Assembly (NCBI RefSeq): GCF_030409715.1
Contig: NZ_JAUFQI010000001.1
Coordinates: 1,549,001-1,613,000 of the forward strand
Direction: 5' to 3'
From: Reinekea marina
Lineage (GTDB): Bacteria; Pseudomonadota; Gammaproteobacteria; Pseudomonadales; Natronospirillaceae
Length of the DNA stretch: 64,000 nt
Under the pieces are notes generated by a model. It did no database searches. It saw only the letters and a list, made by a program, of their open reading frames with translations, and was not told where the DNA came from. Shown piece by piece: positions 42,499-51,724 of this stretch. The translations under genes and the position numbers were made by a program. The number at the start of each line of letters is the position of its first letter. Position 1 is the first letter of the stretch.

Positions 42499-43467
42499 GT
42501 GTTGTCGGCGATTAAACAGCGTTTGCGCCTTAGATTTAACCGTTGGATACAAACTCGGTTGCCTGAGCAATCGTCGGTAACTCTCAACCAATCTCGAATA
42601 TTCATAGTGCCAACGAAACAAGGGCTCATGCTATTGGTTGTGTCGATAGGCTTGCTGCTGCTGGCCATTAATTTTGAAGCTCCACTCAATTTTGCATTGG
42701 CATTTTGGCTGATTGCTGTGTTGTTTGTTGCGGTGCAGTTAACTTATCGAAATTTATCAGGGGTAAAATTAACGGCCTTGCCAGGCAGTTTAATAGAAGT
42801 CGGCGACTCTACCATTATTCCCATTCAATTGGAGTCTGAATCTAAGAGACCTCGAGGCAGTTTAGAGCTAATTCACCCCAGTTGGGGGGTCGTGCATGTG
42901 CATCTCGATAACGGGCGAGGTCATTGTGTTTTGCCTGTTGAAGCAAAAGCACGCGGTCCAGTAAAGTTACCAAGATTTCGAATAGAAAGCCGTTACCCTT
43001 TTGGGTTAGTTGTGGCTTGGTCTCATATTCAACTATCGGGGTGTGGATGGGCTTACCCCAATGGAATCGAAGCTCGACGAATTGTTGATAGTGGGCAAGG
43101 TAGCTCAGAAGATGATCACTTAGATGATCACCTTTTAATTGCCGGCAGCGAAGATTTTTATCAACTTCAAGAATATGCCCCCGGCGATGCCATCGGTAGG
43201 TTGCACTGGCCTTCCTTTTCTAAAGACCTGCTCGTGGTTAAAAAATTCACAAACTATCAACCGGCCGATGAATGGTTAGATTGGTCTCATTACCCCCACT
43301 TATCCAATGAAGACAAACTTAAGGCGTTAGCTTATTTAGCCGAGCGGTATGAAAAAGAACAACGAGCATTTGGATTAAAACTTCCCCATTTAGAACTTGA
43401 AGTGAACCAAGGTTTTGAGCAACTTCAAAGTGTTAGGCAGGCGTTAGCGGAGTTTGGTTATGAATAA
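42499..43467 (+). CDS. DUF58 membrane protein
   Basis: The 322-residue product has two adjacent N-terminal membrane helices (about 34-75), then an extracytoplasmic or cytosolic beta domain and the DUF58 core with EDFYQLQEYAPGDAIGRLHWPSFSKD-like residues (short form FYQLQEYAPGDAIG). It follows moxR by 2 bp and overlaps the transglutaminase gene by 8 bp. Function of the triad is unproven; roles in envelope integrity and osmotic stress have been proposed for family members. Confidence 0.86.
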   Translation: MLSAIKQRLRLRFNRWIQTRLPEQSSVTLNQSRIFIVPTKQGLMLLVVSIGLLLLAINFEAPLNFALAFWLIAVLFVAVQLTYRNLSGVKLTALPGSLIEVGDSTIIPIQLESESKRPRGSLELIHPSWGVVHVHLDNGRGHCVLPVEAKARGPVKLPRFRIESRYPFGLVVAWSHIQLSGCGWAYPNGIEARRIVDSGQGSSEDDHLDDHLLIAGSEDFYQLQEYAPGDAIGRLHWPSFSKDLLVVKKFTNYQPADEWLDWSHYPHLSNEDKLKALAYLAERYEKEQRAFGLKLPHLELEVNQGFEQLQSVRQALAEFGYE

Positions 43468-45451
43468 TCAAGCTTATATTGCGCCATCGATGCGGGCTTT
43501 ATCGCGGCAGGCGTTGCAAATTCTGTTCGTCGTTCAATTTATCACCGTATTGCCGTTTTTAGCCGATTTACCGAAGTGGTTACTCTTAGTTCTTGCCTTA
43601 GTTGTTGGCTGGCGGTGGCAGGTCATGCACGGTCGTATGCAACGACCACCTAGATTATTAGTTTTAACGGCAATCGTGGCGGGTTTAGCGTCACTTTATT
43701 TATCGGGTCTCGATCAATACTCGCTAGATACCGCCGTGGCTTTATGCCTATTAGGATATTTACTTAAGTCTTTAGAAGTATTGCGACGCCGTGATGGCGT
43801 CTTTCAAATTTACTTAGGGCTTTTTTTAGCGGGCGTTTATTTCTTATATCACAGTAGCCCTTTATCAATGTTGCTTGTTACCCTGCTGTTGTTTGCAAAT
43901 TTGTTAGCCTTACAAGCCGTAACTTGCCATGCCGATTTTTCTTGGCGATATGCCCTGCGTCAGTCCACAGTCATTGTTGTTGCAGCCATTCCTGTCATGG
44001 TTTTGGGGTATTTATTTTTTCCGCGTATTCCGCCTTTATGGAGCATACCTAATAATGAACGGGGCTCTGTGACCGGTATGACAGATTCGATAACACCTGG
44101 AGAAATAGCCGAGCTGGCTCGAAGCGAAAAACCGGCCTTTAGGGTTAATTTCGAGGGCGATGTTCCGCCTAAAAATCTCTGGTATTGGCGAGGCAATACC
44201 TTAAGCGAATTTGACGGACGCAGTTGGACGGCTAAATATCGAGCCGGATCTTGGTTAGGGTCAGTCGATAGCGAAACCAGTTTACCGCAAGCGCAAGAGA
44301 GTAGTTGGGATTATTCAATTATTATTGAGCCTACACGTCAGCAGTGGCTGTATTTTATGGACTGGCCAACCCAAGCCTCAGTTAATAATGGTGTACTGCT
44401 GCCCGATGCCAGATATGCCTTAACCGCACCGCTAACGCAGGCCATTCAATACAAGGCTAGCAGTGCTCAAGAAGTATCTTGGCCAGCCTTGAGTAATTTC
44501 GAACGACAAGAGTATGTGCGGTTGCCAAGCCAAGGAAACGAGGCTCTCAGGCGGTGGGCGCTGTCGTTTAGGGAAGGTAGGTCCGACAATGCCAAGTTTA
44601 TGGTCGATTTGGCCGACTATATCCGTTCGAACCCTTATTTTTACAGTTTAACACCACCTCAGTATGTGGCATCGGATAGCTTGGCTGATTTCTGGTTGTT
44701 GGGTAAGCGTGGATTTTGCAGTCATTATGCGAGTGCGACGGCTTATATATTAAGGGCCGTTGGAATACCAACAAGGTTGGTAGGTGGGTATTTGGGTGGT
44801 GTCTACAACGAATCTGCAAACTATATCCAAGTAAGGCAGATGGAGGCGCATGTTTGGGTCGAAGTATGGCTCAATGGTGGGTGGGTTCGTTTTGATCCGA
44901 CCGCGGCTGTGGCGCCTAATAGGGTTGAGCAATCTCTCGATGATTTGCTCGCTGAAGATCAAGCCAGCGAGCTGCCTATTTTTTCTCGTATGCGTAATCA
45001 ATTGTCTATGTTGAAATCGGCTTCGCTTTGGTGGGACTCAGTTCAATATCAATGGCAAATAATGGTGCTAGACTATAAAAGCACACAGGCGATCGGGTGG
45101 TTTGAATCGCACTTCGGCCGGTTAACTCCGTGGAAGGCCGCCATGGCTATTATTATTTTTATGGCGTTGATTTCGTTACTGATGGCCTTCAGTTTGGGTT
45201 TATTGGTTATCCCTAGGCGTAGAGCGGAGCCGTATCGAAGCCTAGCCAAAATTGAAAAAATATTGGGTAAACGCGAGCCCGATGAGACCATACGTCAGTA
45301 TTTTGACCGAATGTCGAAAAATAATGACAATTTAACCATTTTGATAAGTTTAGCTGGCCTATTTGAGCGATATCTATATAGTTCGAAACCGAAGAATTTA
45401 AAGCTAATTCGTCATTCAGTATTTAGCTTACAAAAACAAAAAAATCGATAA
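43460..45451 (+). CDS. TgpA-like membrane transglutaminase
   Basis: The 663-residue protein has about six N-terminal membrane helices (residues about 15-195), a periplasmic transglutaminase-like domain with the catalytic triad Cys420 (GFCSHYAS), His464 (AHVWVEVW) and Asp479 (FDPTAAV), another helix (about 550-575) and a cytoplasmic DUF4129-type tail with YRSLAKIEKIL. This is the architecture of Pseudomonas aeruginosa TgpA. ATG 43460 is preferred over a TTG two codons upstream. It overlaps the DUF58 gene by 8 bp. Confidence 0.9.
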   Translation: MNNQAYIAPSMRALSRQALQILFVVQFITVLPFLADLPKWLLLVLALVVGWRWQVMHGRMQRPPRLLVLTAIVAGLASLYLSGLDQYSLDTAVALCLLGYLLKSLEVLRRRDGVFQIYLGLFLAGVYFLYHSSPLSMLLVTLLLFANLLALQAVTCHADFSWRYALRQSTVIVVAAIPVMVLGYLFFPRIPPLWSIPNNERGSVTGMTDSITPGEIAELARSEKPAFRVNFEGDVPPKNLWYWRGNTLSEFDGRSWTAKYRAGSWLGSVDSETSLPQAQESSWDYSIIIEPTRQQWLYFMDWPTQASVNNGVLLPDARYALTAPLTQAIQYKASSAQEVSWPALSNFERQEYVRLPSQGNEALRRWALSFREGRSDNAKFMVDLADYIRSNPYFYSLTPPQYVASDSLADFWLLGKRGFCSHYASATAYILRAVGIPTRLVGGYLGGVYNESANYIQVRQMEAHVWVEVWLNGGWVRFDPTAAVAPNRVEQSLDDLLAEDQASELPIFSRMRNQLSMLKSASLWWDSVQYQWQIMVLDYKSTQAIGWFESHFGRLTPWKAAMAIIIFMALISLLMAFSLGLLVIPRRRAEPYRSLAKIEKILGKREPDETIRQYFDRMSKNNDNLTILISLAGLFERYLYSSKPKNLKLIRHSVFSLQKQKNR

Positions 45452-45541
45452 AAACCGTTCGGCTACACTTACAGGTGCACAAGCATTTTAAAGTCGAATC
45501 GTGCTTTATTAGCAAATTTTGAAAATACTATTAGAGATCAA

Positions 45542-47143
45542 ATGAGTAGTAAATCTGAACAGTTGGCAAATTTAAAGAAGCACTTTGGTCGCCGTGTGCA
45601 CGAGCAGGCTCGATCGATTGTGAACAGCTGGTCCATATTGGAAGAAGTTCACTGGAGTGAAGGCTGGTTTAATGAATTTATCGGCCTTGCGAAGAAACTT
45701 CAAAAACTCTCCAGTCGCTATGATTTCGCCGACCTTACTCAGTCTTCTAGTGTGTTAATCAGCCTATTAGAGCAGTGTTCCCCTGCTCAAGCCCCTAAAA
45801 CCGATGCGTTAGAGCGGTTAAATGATCAAGTGTCGGCCATTGCTCAAGCATGCTCTAGAGCCAACGATAACGTACCTGTTGAAGAAATGTCGGCAGGGCG
45901 AAAACCTGTTTACCTTTGCTTTTCTGATCCGCTACAAGGCAATGTTTTAAAAGAGCAGTTAAGTTTTTTTGGAATTCCGGTGTCTTGTTATCAAGATGCT
46001 TCAGAACTAGAGCGATCTATCAGTTACCGTATTCCGGCGGCAATCGTTGTGGACACACAATTTGAAGGGCAGGGAATAGCGGTCGTCACAGCGATACAAA
46101 AAGAATTACGCCAGGCGATACCCGTTTTATTTTATGCCAAAGAAGAACCTACTATTGAAGATAGGCTTCAGGTTGTGCGAGCACACGGTGTGGCCTTTTA
46201 TACGGGGCAACTCGACTTTGGCATACTGGTAGAGTCCTTAATGGGAATCTACGCCATGCGAAACGAAGCGCACTTTAAGGTTTTAGTGGTCGATGATTCA
46301 AAATCACAAGCATTGTACGCCGAAAAAACGTTAAACCAAGCTGGCATATTCACTCGGGCTGTCATTAAACCTCTAGAAGTATTAAAAGCCATTGAAGAAT
46401 TTTCACCCGATGCTATTTTGATGGACATGTACATGCCTGGCTGCACAGGACCAGAAATTGCTCAGGTCATCCGTCAGCAAACAAAATACGATGCTATACC
46501 AATTTTATATCTCTCGGCCGAATCTGATGTCGATAAACAGCTAGATGCCGTAGGGTTAGGGGGCGATGACTTCCTAACCAAACCTGTTCCTAAAGAAGTA
46601 CTTATTTCAACCGTTCGTAATCGTTGCCGAAGGCATCGAGGTCTGCGCGACCAGATGGTGCGAGATGGCTTAACAGGCTTGTTTGATCATAATCATATTT
46701 TAGAAACACTGAAACAAGAGGTCGGCCTTGCTAATGCCAATGCGCAACCTCTGTGCTTTGTTATGATCGACATAGATCGTTTTAAACAGGTCAATGATCA
46801 GTATGGTCACTCGATGGGCGACCGTGTCATACGAGCTCTTGCGTTGTATATGAGACAACGATTCCGCATAACCGATACCATCGGTCGCTATGGTGGTGAG
46901 GAGTTTGCGTTGGTGCTACCAAATACCAGTGCAGACAACGCAAGGAACTTACTCGAAGAAGTTCGCCACGGCTTCGAACAGCTAGTGCATCAAGATGGTC
47001 AACACCAAATTCGGGTGACTTTCAGTTGTGGAATAGCGCAGTTGCAAGATAAAGAAGAAGCAGCGCTCTTGTCTCAACGTGCCGATTTAGCCATGTATAA
47101 AGCAAAAGATGCCGGCCGAAACCGAGTGGAAGTAGCAGATTAG
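45542..47143 (+). CDS. Diguanylate cyclase response regulator (degenerate REC-REC-GGDEF)
   Basis: This 533-residue protein probably makes cyclic di-GMP in response to phosphorylation. The N-terminus (about 1-100) is helical and Hpt-like but lacks a clear phospho-histidine motif. Residues about 120-240 look like a degenerate receiver domain. Residues about 247-370 are a full receiver with Asp251/Asp252, phosphoacceptor Asp295 (LMDMYMPG) and conserved Lys in TKPV. The GGDEF domain has an intact active site GGEEF (451-455) and an inhibitory-site RITD (442-445), so product feedback is expected. No cognate kinase is adjacent. It overlaps the convergent DegV gene by 4 bp. Confidence 0.9.
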   Translation: MSSKSEQLANLKKHFGRRVHEQARSIVNSWSILEEVHWSEGWFNEFIGLAKKLQKLSSRYDFADLTQSSSVLISLLEQCSPAQAPKTDALERLNDQVSAIAQACSRANDNVPVEEMSAGRKPVYLCFSDPLQGNVLKEQLSFFGIPVSCYQDASELERSISYRIPAAIVVDTQFEGQGIAVVTAIQKELRQAIPVLFYAKEEPTIEDRLQVVRAHGVAFYTGQLDFGILVESLMGIYAMRNEAHFKVLVVDDSKSQALYAEKTLNQAGIFTRAVIKPLEVLKAIEEFSPDAILMDMYMPGCTGPEIAQVIRQQTKYDAIPILYLSAESDVDKQLDAVGLGGDDFLTKPVPKEVLISTVRNRCRRHRGLRDQMVRDGLTGLFDHNHILETLKQEVGLANANAQPLCFVMIDIDRFKQVNDQYGHSMGDRVIRALALYMRQRFRITDTIGRYGGEEFALVLPNTSADNARNLLEEVRHGFEQLVHQDGQHQIRVTFSCGIAQLQDKEEAALLSQRADLAMYKAKDAGRNRVEVAD

Positions 47144-48057
47144 TCTTTCCACTCGTACGGTGTTGTTGCAAACCCAACCGATAAGGTGCCCGGGCCTAAA
47201 TTAACGCCGCCTGATAATGACATTGGTGTGGTTATTAATTGGTACTTACGAGCCTTAATCGCAAGTTTTAATTCATTAAAGCCAGCCAGTTTGTGAAGTT
47301 CTTTTGGATCACCCGCATAGCTGATGCAGACAAAAGGTGATAGCAACCCTTGTTCAACTTTTTCTAGCGTATGAGCCAGTAATTTATTCGCAGCGTTGTT
47401 AAATCCGCGTATTTTGGTGACAGGGAAGGTTTTGTCATCTAAGGCCAGCACAATGGGGCTAATATTCAACAAGCTGCCTACTTTTGCACCTAACCAACTT
47501 ATACTGTTGTCGCCTTTTTTACGGCTGCGTTCTCGCAAGTAAAATACATCGGCAGGCACTTGGTAAGCATGTACGTTAGAACTCAGTGAATCTATTATTC
47601 TGCGAAGTTTTGTTCCGCCGATGCCTTTGTCGATCAAGGCTAAAGTGTGGGCAGCCAAAACAGCTTGGCCTGTAAAAACCGTGCGACTGTCTTGAACTCG
47701 AATGCTCACATTTTGGCTGGCATAGCGTTTCGATAATAAAGTGGCAGACTCAACAGCGTTCTCGTAAGTTGGGCTGCGCACACGATTAACCGTTTGAATG
47801 ACTAAATCGGTGTGCCCATTTGCAATGGTTTGCTCAAGAATTCGAGTAATGTCTTTTGTAGAGGTTGGTTGAGATTCACTGTCATGATCTTTATTTAAGA
47901 TCGCACTTTCATACATGCTAATGGTTTGCTCAGGATCTCTAAAGTCTTGGAGTATATTCTTGTCATAAATTATGGTCGCTGGTAGCAATTGCACATTTTT
48001 CTTTTCGATAAGTGCCTTCGGTAAATCGCACGCAGAGTCGACGATGAGAGTAGTCAT
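47140..48057 (-). CDS. DegV family protein
   Basis: The 305-residue protein starts MTTLIVDSACDLP, the DegV N-terminus, and continues with an IRVQDSRTVFTGQAVLAAHTLALI segment and the C-terminal GPGTLSVGF. DegV proteins bind a fatty acid; in Firmicutes the FakB members present it to a kinase. No FakA-like kinase is visible here. ATG 48057 is used; a TTG at 48090 would add 11 residues. It ends tail-to-tail with the diguanylate cyclase gene. Confidence 0.82.
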   Translation of the reverse strand: MTTLIVDSACDLPKALIEKKNVQLLPATIIYDKNILQDFRDPEQTISMYESAILNKDHDSESQPTSTKDITRILEQTIANGHTDLVIQTVNRVRSPTYENAVESATLLSKRYASQNVSIRVQDSRTVFTGQAVLAAHTLALIDKGIGGTKLRRIIDSLSSNVHAYQVPADVFYLRERSRKKGDNSISWLGAKVGSLLNISPIVLALDDKTFPVTKIRGFNNAANKLLAHTLEKVEQGLLSPFVCISYAGDPKELHKLAGFNELKLAIKARKYQLITTPMSLSGGVNLGPGTLSVGFATTPYEWKD

Positions 48058-48485
48058 GAAGGTAGCGGCCTTTGTTATTTTTTTATCCAATGTGAGTTTA
48101 TCATTGGGTTGAACGATCTAAAAATTAGCATTCTCAACATTAAAGCGTTATTTGTGTGTCGGTACAACCAAAAATAGAACCCTCGACAATAAATAATTTT
48201 CTTTTTTGTTCAATATTTATGGGTTGGTTTCGGTATAAGTTTCCGTAAATTAGCTACATTTTGAGAAATAATTGCCCTTCGGAATACAGTTTTGCTGGTT
48301 TTGTTGTAATTAAATACCATTCCCCTGATTGCATTTGTTGAGTTGAATAGATTGGCAATTAAATGCTGACAAACTATCTTATATCGACTCAAAGCCTTCT
48401 ATATAGTGGCCTACCTATTAGCCTATCGGCATAAAATTCAAGACAATTTCGATTAATTTGTAATTTTCGCTTACGAGGAACTACT
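48058..48485. other. Divergent intergenic region degV-GAPDH (428 bp)
   Basis: This A+T-rich region separates two divergent genes and must hold both promoters. One sigma-70-like site is visible (48352-48380). I see no open frame with a ribosome-binding site on either strand, and no strong terminator or known riboswitch consensus. The roughly 100-bp stretch between the candidate promoter and the GTG start would be the GAPDH mRNA leader. Confidence 0.6.
48352..48380 (+). promoter_or_regulatory. Candidate sigma-70 promoter of the GAPDH gene
   Basis: TTGGCA (48352-48357), an exact 17-bp spacer and TATCTT (48375-48380) match the consensus at 5/6 and 4/6 positions. It lies about 105 bp before the GTG start. 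Confidence 0.42.
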
Positions 48486-49940
48486 GTGAATAAGGCCGCT
48501 GTTGATCAAACCCTATTGCGTTGGCAAGAAAAGGAAGCACTTGCAGAATCAATGATCCCAATTATTGGTCGCTTGTACCGTAACAATAATGTGATTACTT
48601 CGATTTTTGGTCGCCAAATCATCAATCAGTCTACGATGGGGTTATTAAAAACTCATCGCTTTGTGAAGCAGTTAGAAGGGCACGAGCTTTCATTAAATGA
48701 ATCTCTCGCTGTTTTAGAATTACTCAATGAAATGAACCTAGGTGAAGCTCATATCGATGTGGGTAAGCTTGCGCTTAAGCACAAGCAACAACCAATGGGC
48801 ACGCCATTGCGCAATTTTTTAAAGGACGAATTAACAGACATTATTGATAAATTCGATCCAAATCGACGTTACCAAGAAAGCCCTAAGGATGTAGTGTTAT
48901 ACGGTTTTGGCCGTATTGGTCGTTTGTTGGCTCGAATTTTAATAGGTAAAGCGGGCGGTTCTCCACTTCGATTGCGCGCTATTGTGGTACGAAAAGGTGG
49001 AGCCGAAAATGATTTGGTAAAACGCGCCAGCTTACTGCGTCGCGATTCAATCCACGGCAGTTTTGAAGGCACCATTAAAGTCGATGAAGAAAATAGCTCT
49101 TTAATTGTGAATGGCACCGCAATCCAGGTGATATACGCAAGTTCTCCTTCGGAGATTGATTACACCACCTATGGAATTAACAATGCATTGATTGTAGATA
49201 ACACAGGTATTTGGCGTGATGAAGATGGTTTGTCTCAGCACTTGGCTTGTAAGGGCGCTGCAAAAGTACTTTTAACAGCACCCGGTAAAGGCGACATTAA
49301 AAACGTTGTTTACGGTATTAATAATGCCGAAGTAGGAAGCGATGAAACTATCGTATCGGCCGCGTCATGTACGACGAATGCTATTACGCCAGTTCTAAAA
49401 GTGTTAGAAGATAAGTTTGGTATTGAGCATGGTCATGTAGAAACGGTTCACTCTTATACCAATGACCAAAACTTGATTGATAACTATCACAAGGGCGGTC
49501 GTCGTGGACGCAGTGCGCCATTAAACATGGTGATCACCGAAACGGGTGCAGCGAAAGCGGTAGAAAAAGCATTGCCAGCCTTAAAAGGTAAGTTGTCGGG
49601 CAGTTCTATTCGTGTTCCAACACCTAACGTTTCTTTAGCCATCTTAAATTTAACGCTTAAGAATGAAACAGACTTAAAAGAGCTAAATGATCATTTACGT
49701 GAGATGTCACTCTATTCAGATCTTTCTAAGCAGATTGATTTCACTAACTCACCGGAAGCCGTTTCTAGTGACTTTGTTGGGAATCGTAAAACAGGGATCG
49801 TGGACAGCACCGCAAATATCGTCGACGGTAAGCGTATAGTTTTATATGTTTGGTACGATAACGAAGCGGGCTACAGTGCTCAGGTTGTTCGTTTGATTTC
49901 ACAGATGGCCGGTGTGCAGTACACTCATTACCCAAAGTAA
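48486..49940 (+). CDS. Long-form glyceraldehyde-3-phosphate dehydrogenase
   Basis: The 484-residue product contains a complete GAPDH: nucleotide fold starting VVLYGFGRIGRLLARIL (about residue 137), the catalytic Cys295 in SAASCTTNAITPVLK, HSYTNDQNLID and the C-terminal WYDNEAGYSAQVVRL. It differs from the usual 330-335-residue enzyme by an N-terminal helical extension of about 130 residues. Long forms like this occur in Pseudomonas and marine gammaproteobacteria as a second GAPDH, thought to serve gluconeogenesis. The GTG start has GAGGA eight bases upstream. A substitution pattern for NADP preference was not resolved. Confidence 0.9.
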   Translation: MNKAAVDQTLLRWQEKEALAESMIPIIGRLYRNNNVITSIFGRQIINQSTMGLLKTHRFVKQLEGHELSLNESLAVLELLNEMNLGEAHIDVGKLALKHKQQPMGTPLRNFLKDELTDIIDKFDPNRRYQESPKDVVLYGFGRIGRLLARILIGKAGGSPLRLRAIVVRKGGAENDLVKRASLLRRDSIHGSFEGTIKVDEENSSLIVNGTAIQVIYASSPSEIDYTTYGINNALIVDNTGIWRDEDGLSQHLACKGAAKVLLTAPGKGDIKNVVYGINNAEVGSDETIVSAASCTTNAITPVLKVLEDKFGIEHGHVETVHSYTNDQNLIDNYHKGGRRGRSAPLNMVITETGAAKAVEKALPALKGKLSGSSIRVPTPNVSLAILNLTLKNETDLKELNDHLREMSLYSDLSKQIDFTNSPEAVSSDFVGNRKTGIVDSTANIVDGKRIVLYVWYDNEAGYSAQVVRLISQMAGVQYTHYPK

Positions 49941-49967
49941 TGGCCTTAAACTAAGCGCGTCTATTGG

Positions 49968-49996
49968 TTCTCATTAGGCGCGACTGTCGCTATAAT
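49968..49996 (+). promoter_or_regulatory. Candidate gltX promoter
   Basis: TTCTCA (49968-49973), a 17-bp spacer and perfect TATAAT (49991-49996) lie 41 bp upstream of the gltX ATG. Confidence 0.55.
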
Positions 49997-50037
49997 GCCG
50001 GTCTTTATTTAATTGCAAAAAGAGACTGGCTTCTATT

Positions 50038-51531
50038 ATGAAAATTCGTACGCGTATTGCGCCTTCACCAACGGGTGACCCTCATGTAGGCACGGCTTAC
50101 ATTGCTTTATTCAATAAGGTTTTTGCGCAAAGCCAAGGCGGCGAATTCATACTTCGTATTGAAGATACAGACCAGGCCCGTTCTACTCCAGAATCGGAGC
50201 AAGCCATTCTCGATAGCTTAAAGTGGCTGGGATTAAACTGGGCAGAAGGTCCTGATGTCGGTGGAGAGTATGGGCCGTATCGACAGTCTGATCGTAAAGA
50301 TATCTACAAAAAATACACTCAACAATTGGTCGATGAAGGTCATGCATTCCCTTGTTTCTGTACATCTGAGCGTTTAGATGCGTTGCGTGAAGAGCAACGA
50401 GAAGCCGGTACCGACATCGGGTACGATGGTCATTGCATGCACCTAGATGCGTCGGAAGTTGAAGATAAAATAGCCGCAGGCGAAAGCCATGTTATTCGCA
50501 TGAAGGTACCAGAAGAGGGCGTTTGTGTTGTCGATGATCTGTTGCGTGGCAAAGTAGAAATCGATTGGAAGCAGATCGACATGCAAGTGTTGATGAAGTC
50601 TGATGGTTTGCCAACCTACCATTTAGCCAGTGTAGTCGATGATCATCTGATGGAAATCAGCCACATCATGCGTGGTGAAGAATGGATTTCATCAACGCCT
50701 AAGCAGATTGCTTTGTATCAGTACTTTAACTGGCAACCACCCGTGTATGTGCATTTACCGCTATTACGCAACGCCGATAAATCTAAGTTAAGCAAACGAA
50801 AAAACCCAACTTCAATTACTTACTATCGTGAGTTGGGTATTTTGCCAGAGGCTTTGGTTAATTTTTTAGGCATGATGGGTTGGACGCAGCCAGACGGTGC
50901 TGAAATATTCACTGTAGATGACATGGCGGCTACCTTTGATGTTTCGCGTATTTCTTTAGGTGGACCGGTTTTTGACCAAGAAAAACTGAACTGGTTAAAT
51001 GGTAAATACCTGCGTGAACTTCACACGCCTGAACAGTTGTTGCAAAAACTCGTGGATTGGAAGTTTAATGCTGAGTTTGCAACGCAATTAATGCCGTTAG
51101 CGCAAACCCGTGCTGAAACCCTAGGCGATATTGCTCCATTGTTAAGCTTCTTCTTTGCTGGCAACCCTGCAATAACGGAATCGAGCTTTGATGGCTTCAA
51201 GCTTGAAGGTGACGAGCTTAAGCGCGTATTACAGTTGATCCTTTGGAAACTTGAGGCACAGCGGCATTGGGAAAAAGACAATATTTTCACCGATGTTAAG
51301 ACCATTGCTGAACATTGCGAGCTCAAGTTTAAAGATGTGAATGCGCCTTTATTCGTGGCTATTACGGGTTCAACGGCTTCTGTTTCGGTCATGGATGCCA
51401 TGGCTATTCTAGGGCCCGATATGACCCGTGGTCGTATTCGCCATGCGCTTACTGTTTTAGGTGGGTTGGGAAAGAAGAAGCTTAAGTCTCTAGACAAAGA
51501 GTTTCGTCAAATCGCTAATCCGTTAGATTAA
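50038..51531 (+). CDS. gltX: Glutamyl-tRNA synthetase GltX
   Basis: The 497-residue class I synthetase charges tRNA-Glu. It has the HIGH-type motif in APSPTGDPHVGTAYIALFN, the WAEGPDVGG and YRQSDRKDIY segments and the KMSKS-type loop KLSKRKNPTS. The C-terminal helical anticodon-binding domain ends with HALTVLGGLGKKKLKSLD. Residues CFCTSERLDALREEQ show the start of the usual connecting insert. Only one gltX is seen here. Confidence 0.95.
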   Translation: MKIRTRIAPSPTGDPHVGTAYIALFNKVFAQSQGGEFILRIEDTDQARSTPESEQAILDSLKWLGLNWAEGPDVGGEYGPYRQSDRKDIYKKYTQQLVDEGHAFPCFCTSERLDALREEQREAGTDIGYDGHCMHLDASEVEDKIAAGESHVIRMKVPEEGVCVVDDLLRGKVEIDWKQIDMQVLMKSDGLPTYHLASVVDDHLMEISHIMRGEEWISSTPKQIALYQYFNWQPPVYVHLPLLRNADKSKLSKRKNPTSITYYRELGILPEALVNFLGMMGWTQPDGAEIFTVDDMAATFDVSRISLGGPVFDQEKLNWLNGKYLRELHTPEQLLQKLVDWKFNAEFATQLMPLAQTRAETLGDIAPLLSFFFAGNPAITESSFDGFKLEGDELKRVLQLILWKLEAQRHWEKDNIFTDVKTIAEHCELKFKDVNAPLFVAITGSTASVSVMDAMAILGPDMTRGRIRHALTVLGGLGKKKLKSLDKEFRQIANPLD

Positions 51532-51565
51532 TTTCACTAAGCTATTGAATTAATTAGGAAAACAG

Positions 51566-51594
51566 TTGACAGGACGGGCGGCACTTATTAATAT
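51566..51594 (+). promoter_or_regulatory. Strong promoter of tRNA-Ala
   Basis: A perfect TTGACA (51566-51571), exact 17-bp spacer and TAATAT (51589-51594) are followed by the GC-rich discriminator CCCGCC, a feature of stringently controlled stable-RNA promoters. The tRNA starts 19 bp after the -10 box. Confidence 0.85.
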
Positions 51595-51612
51595 CCCGCC
51601 TGTCCAGATTGA

Positions 51613-51688
51613 GGGGCTATAGCTCAGCTGGGAGAGCGCCTGCATGGCATGCAGGAGGTCTGCGGTTCGATCCCGCATAGCTCCACCA
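51613..51688 (+). tRNA. tRNA-Ala (anticodon GGC)
   Basis: The 76-nt cloverleaf has a 7-bp acceptor stem with one G-T pair (GGGGCTA with TAGCTCC), D arm AGCTCAGCTGGGAGAGC, anticodon loop ATGGCAT (anticodon GGC, reading GCC/GCU), T arm TGCGG-TTCGATC-CCGCA and an encoded CCA (51686-51688). It is followed by three copies of a terminator, the first starting 7 bp downstream. Confidence 0.96.
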
Positions 51689-51694
51689 AATTCT

Positions 51695-51724
51695 AAAAGC
51701 ACGTATTAATTACGTGCTTTTTTT
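51695..51724 (+). terminator. Terminator copy 1 (tRNA-Ala)
   Basis: An 11-bp stem AAAAGCACGTA with loop TTAAT and its complement runs into seven Ts (51718-51724), seven bases after the tRNA CCA. Confidence 0.9.

Noticed and set aside
51021-51497. 158-residue minus-strand frame within gltX
   Set aside because: It is fully inside the conserved gltX gene in antisense and has no ribosome-binding site or conserved motif.
51613-51688. Genomic-island attachment site at tRNA-Ala (three copies of the tRNA 3' end)
   Set aside because: The copies are 116 bp apart and flank no integrase or cargo genes; they are tandem repeat units rather than attL/attR.
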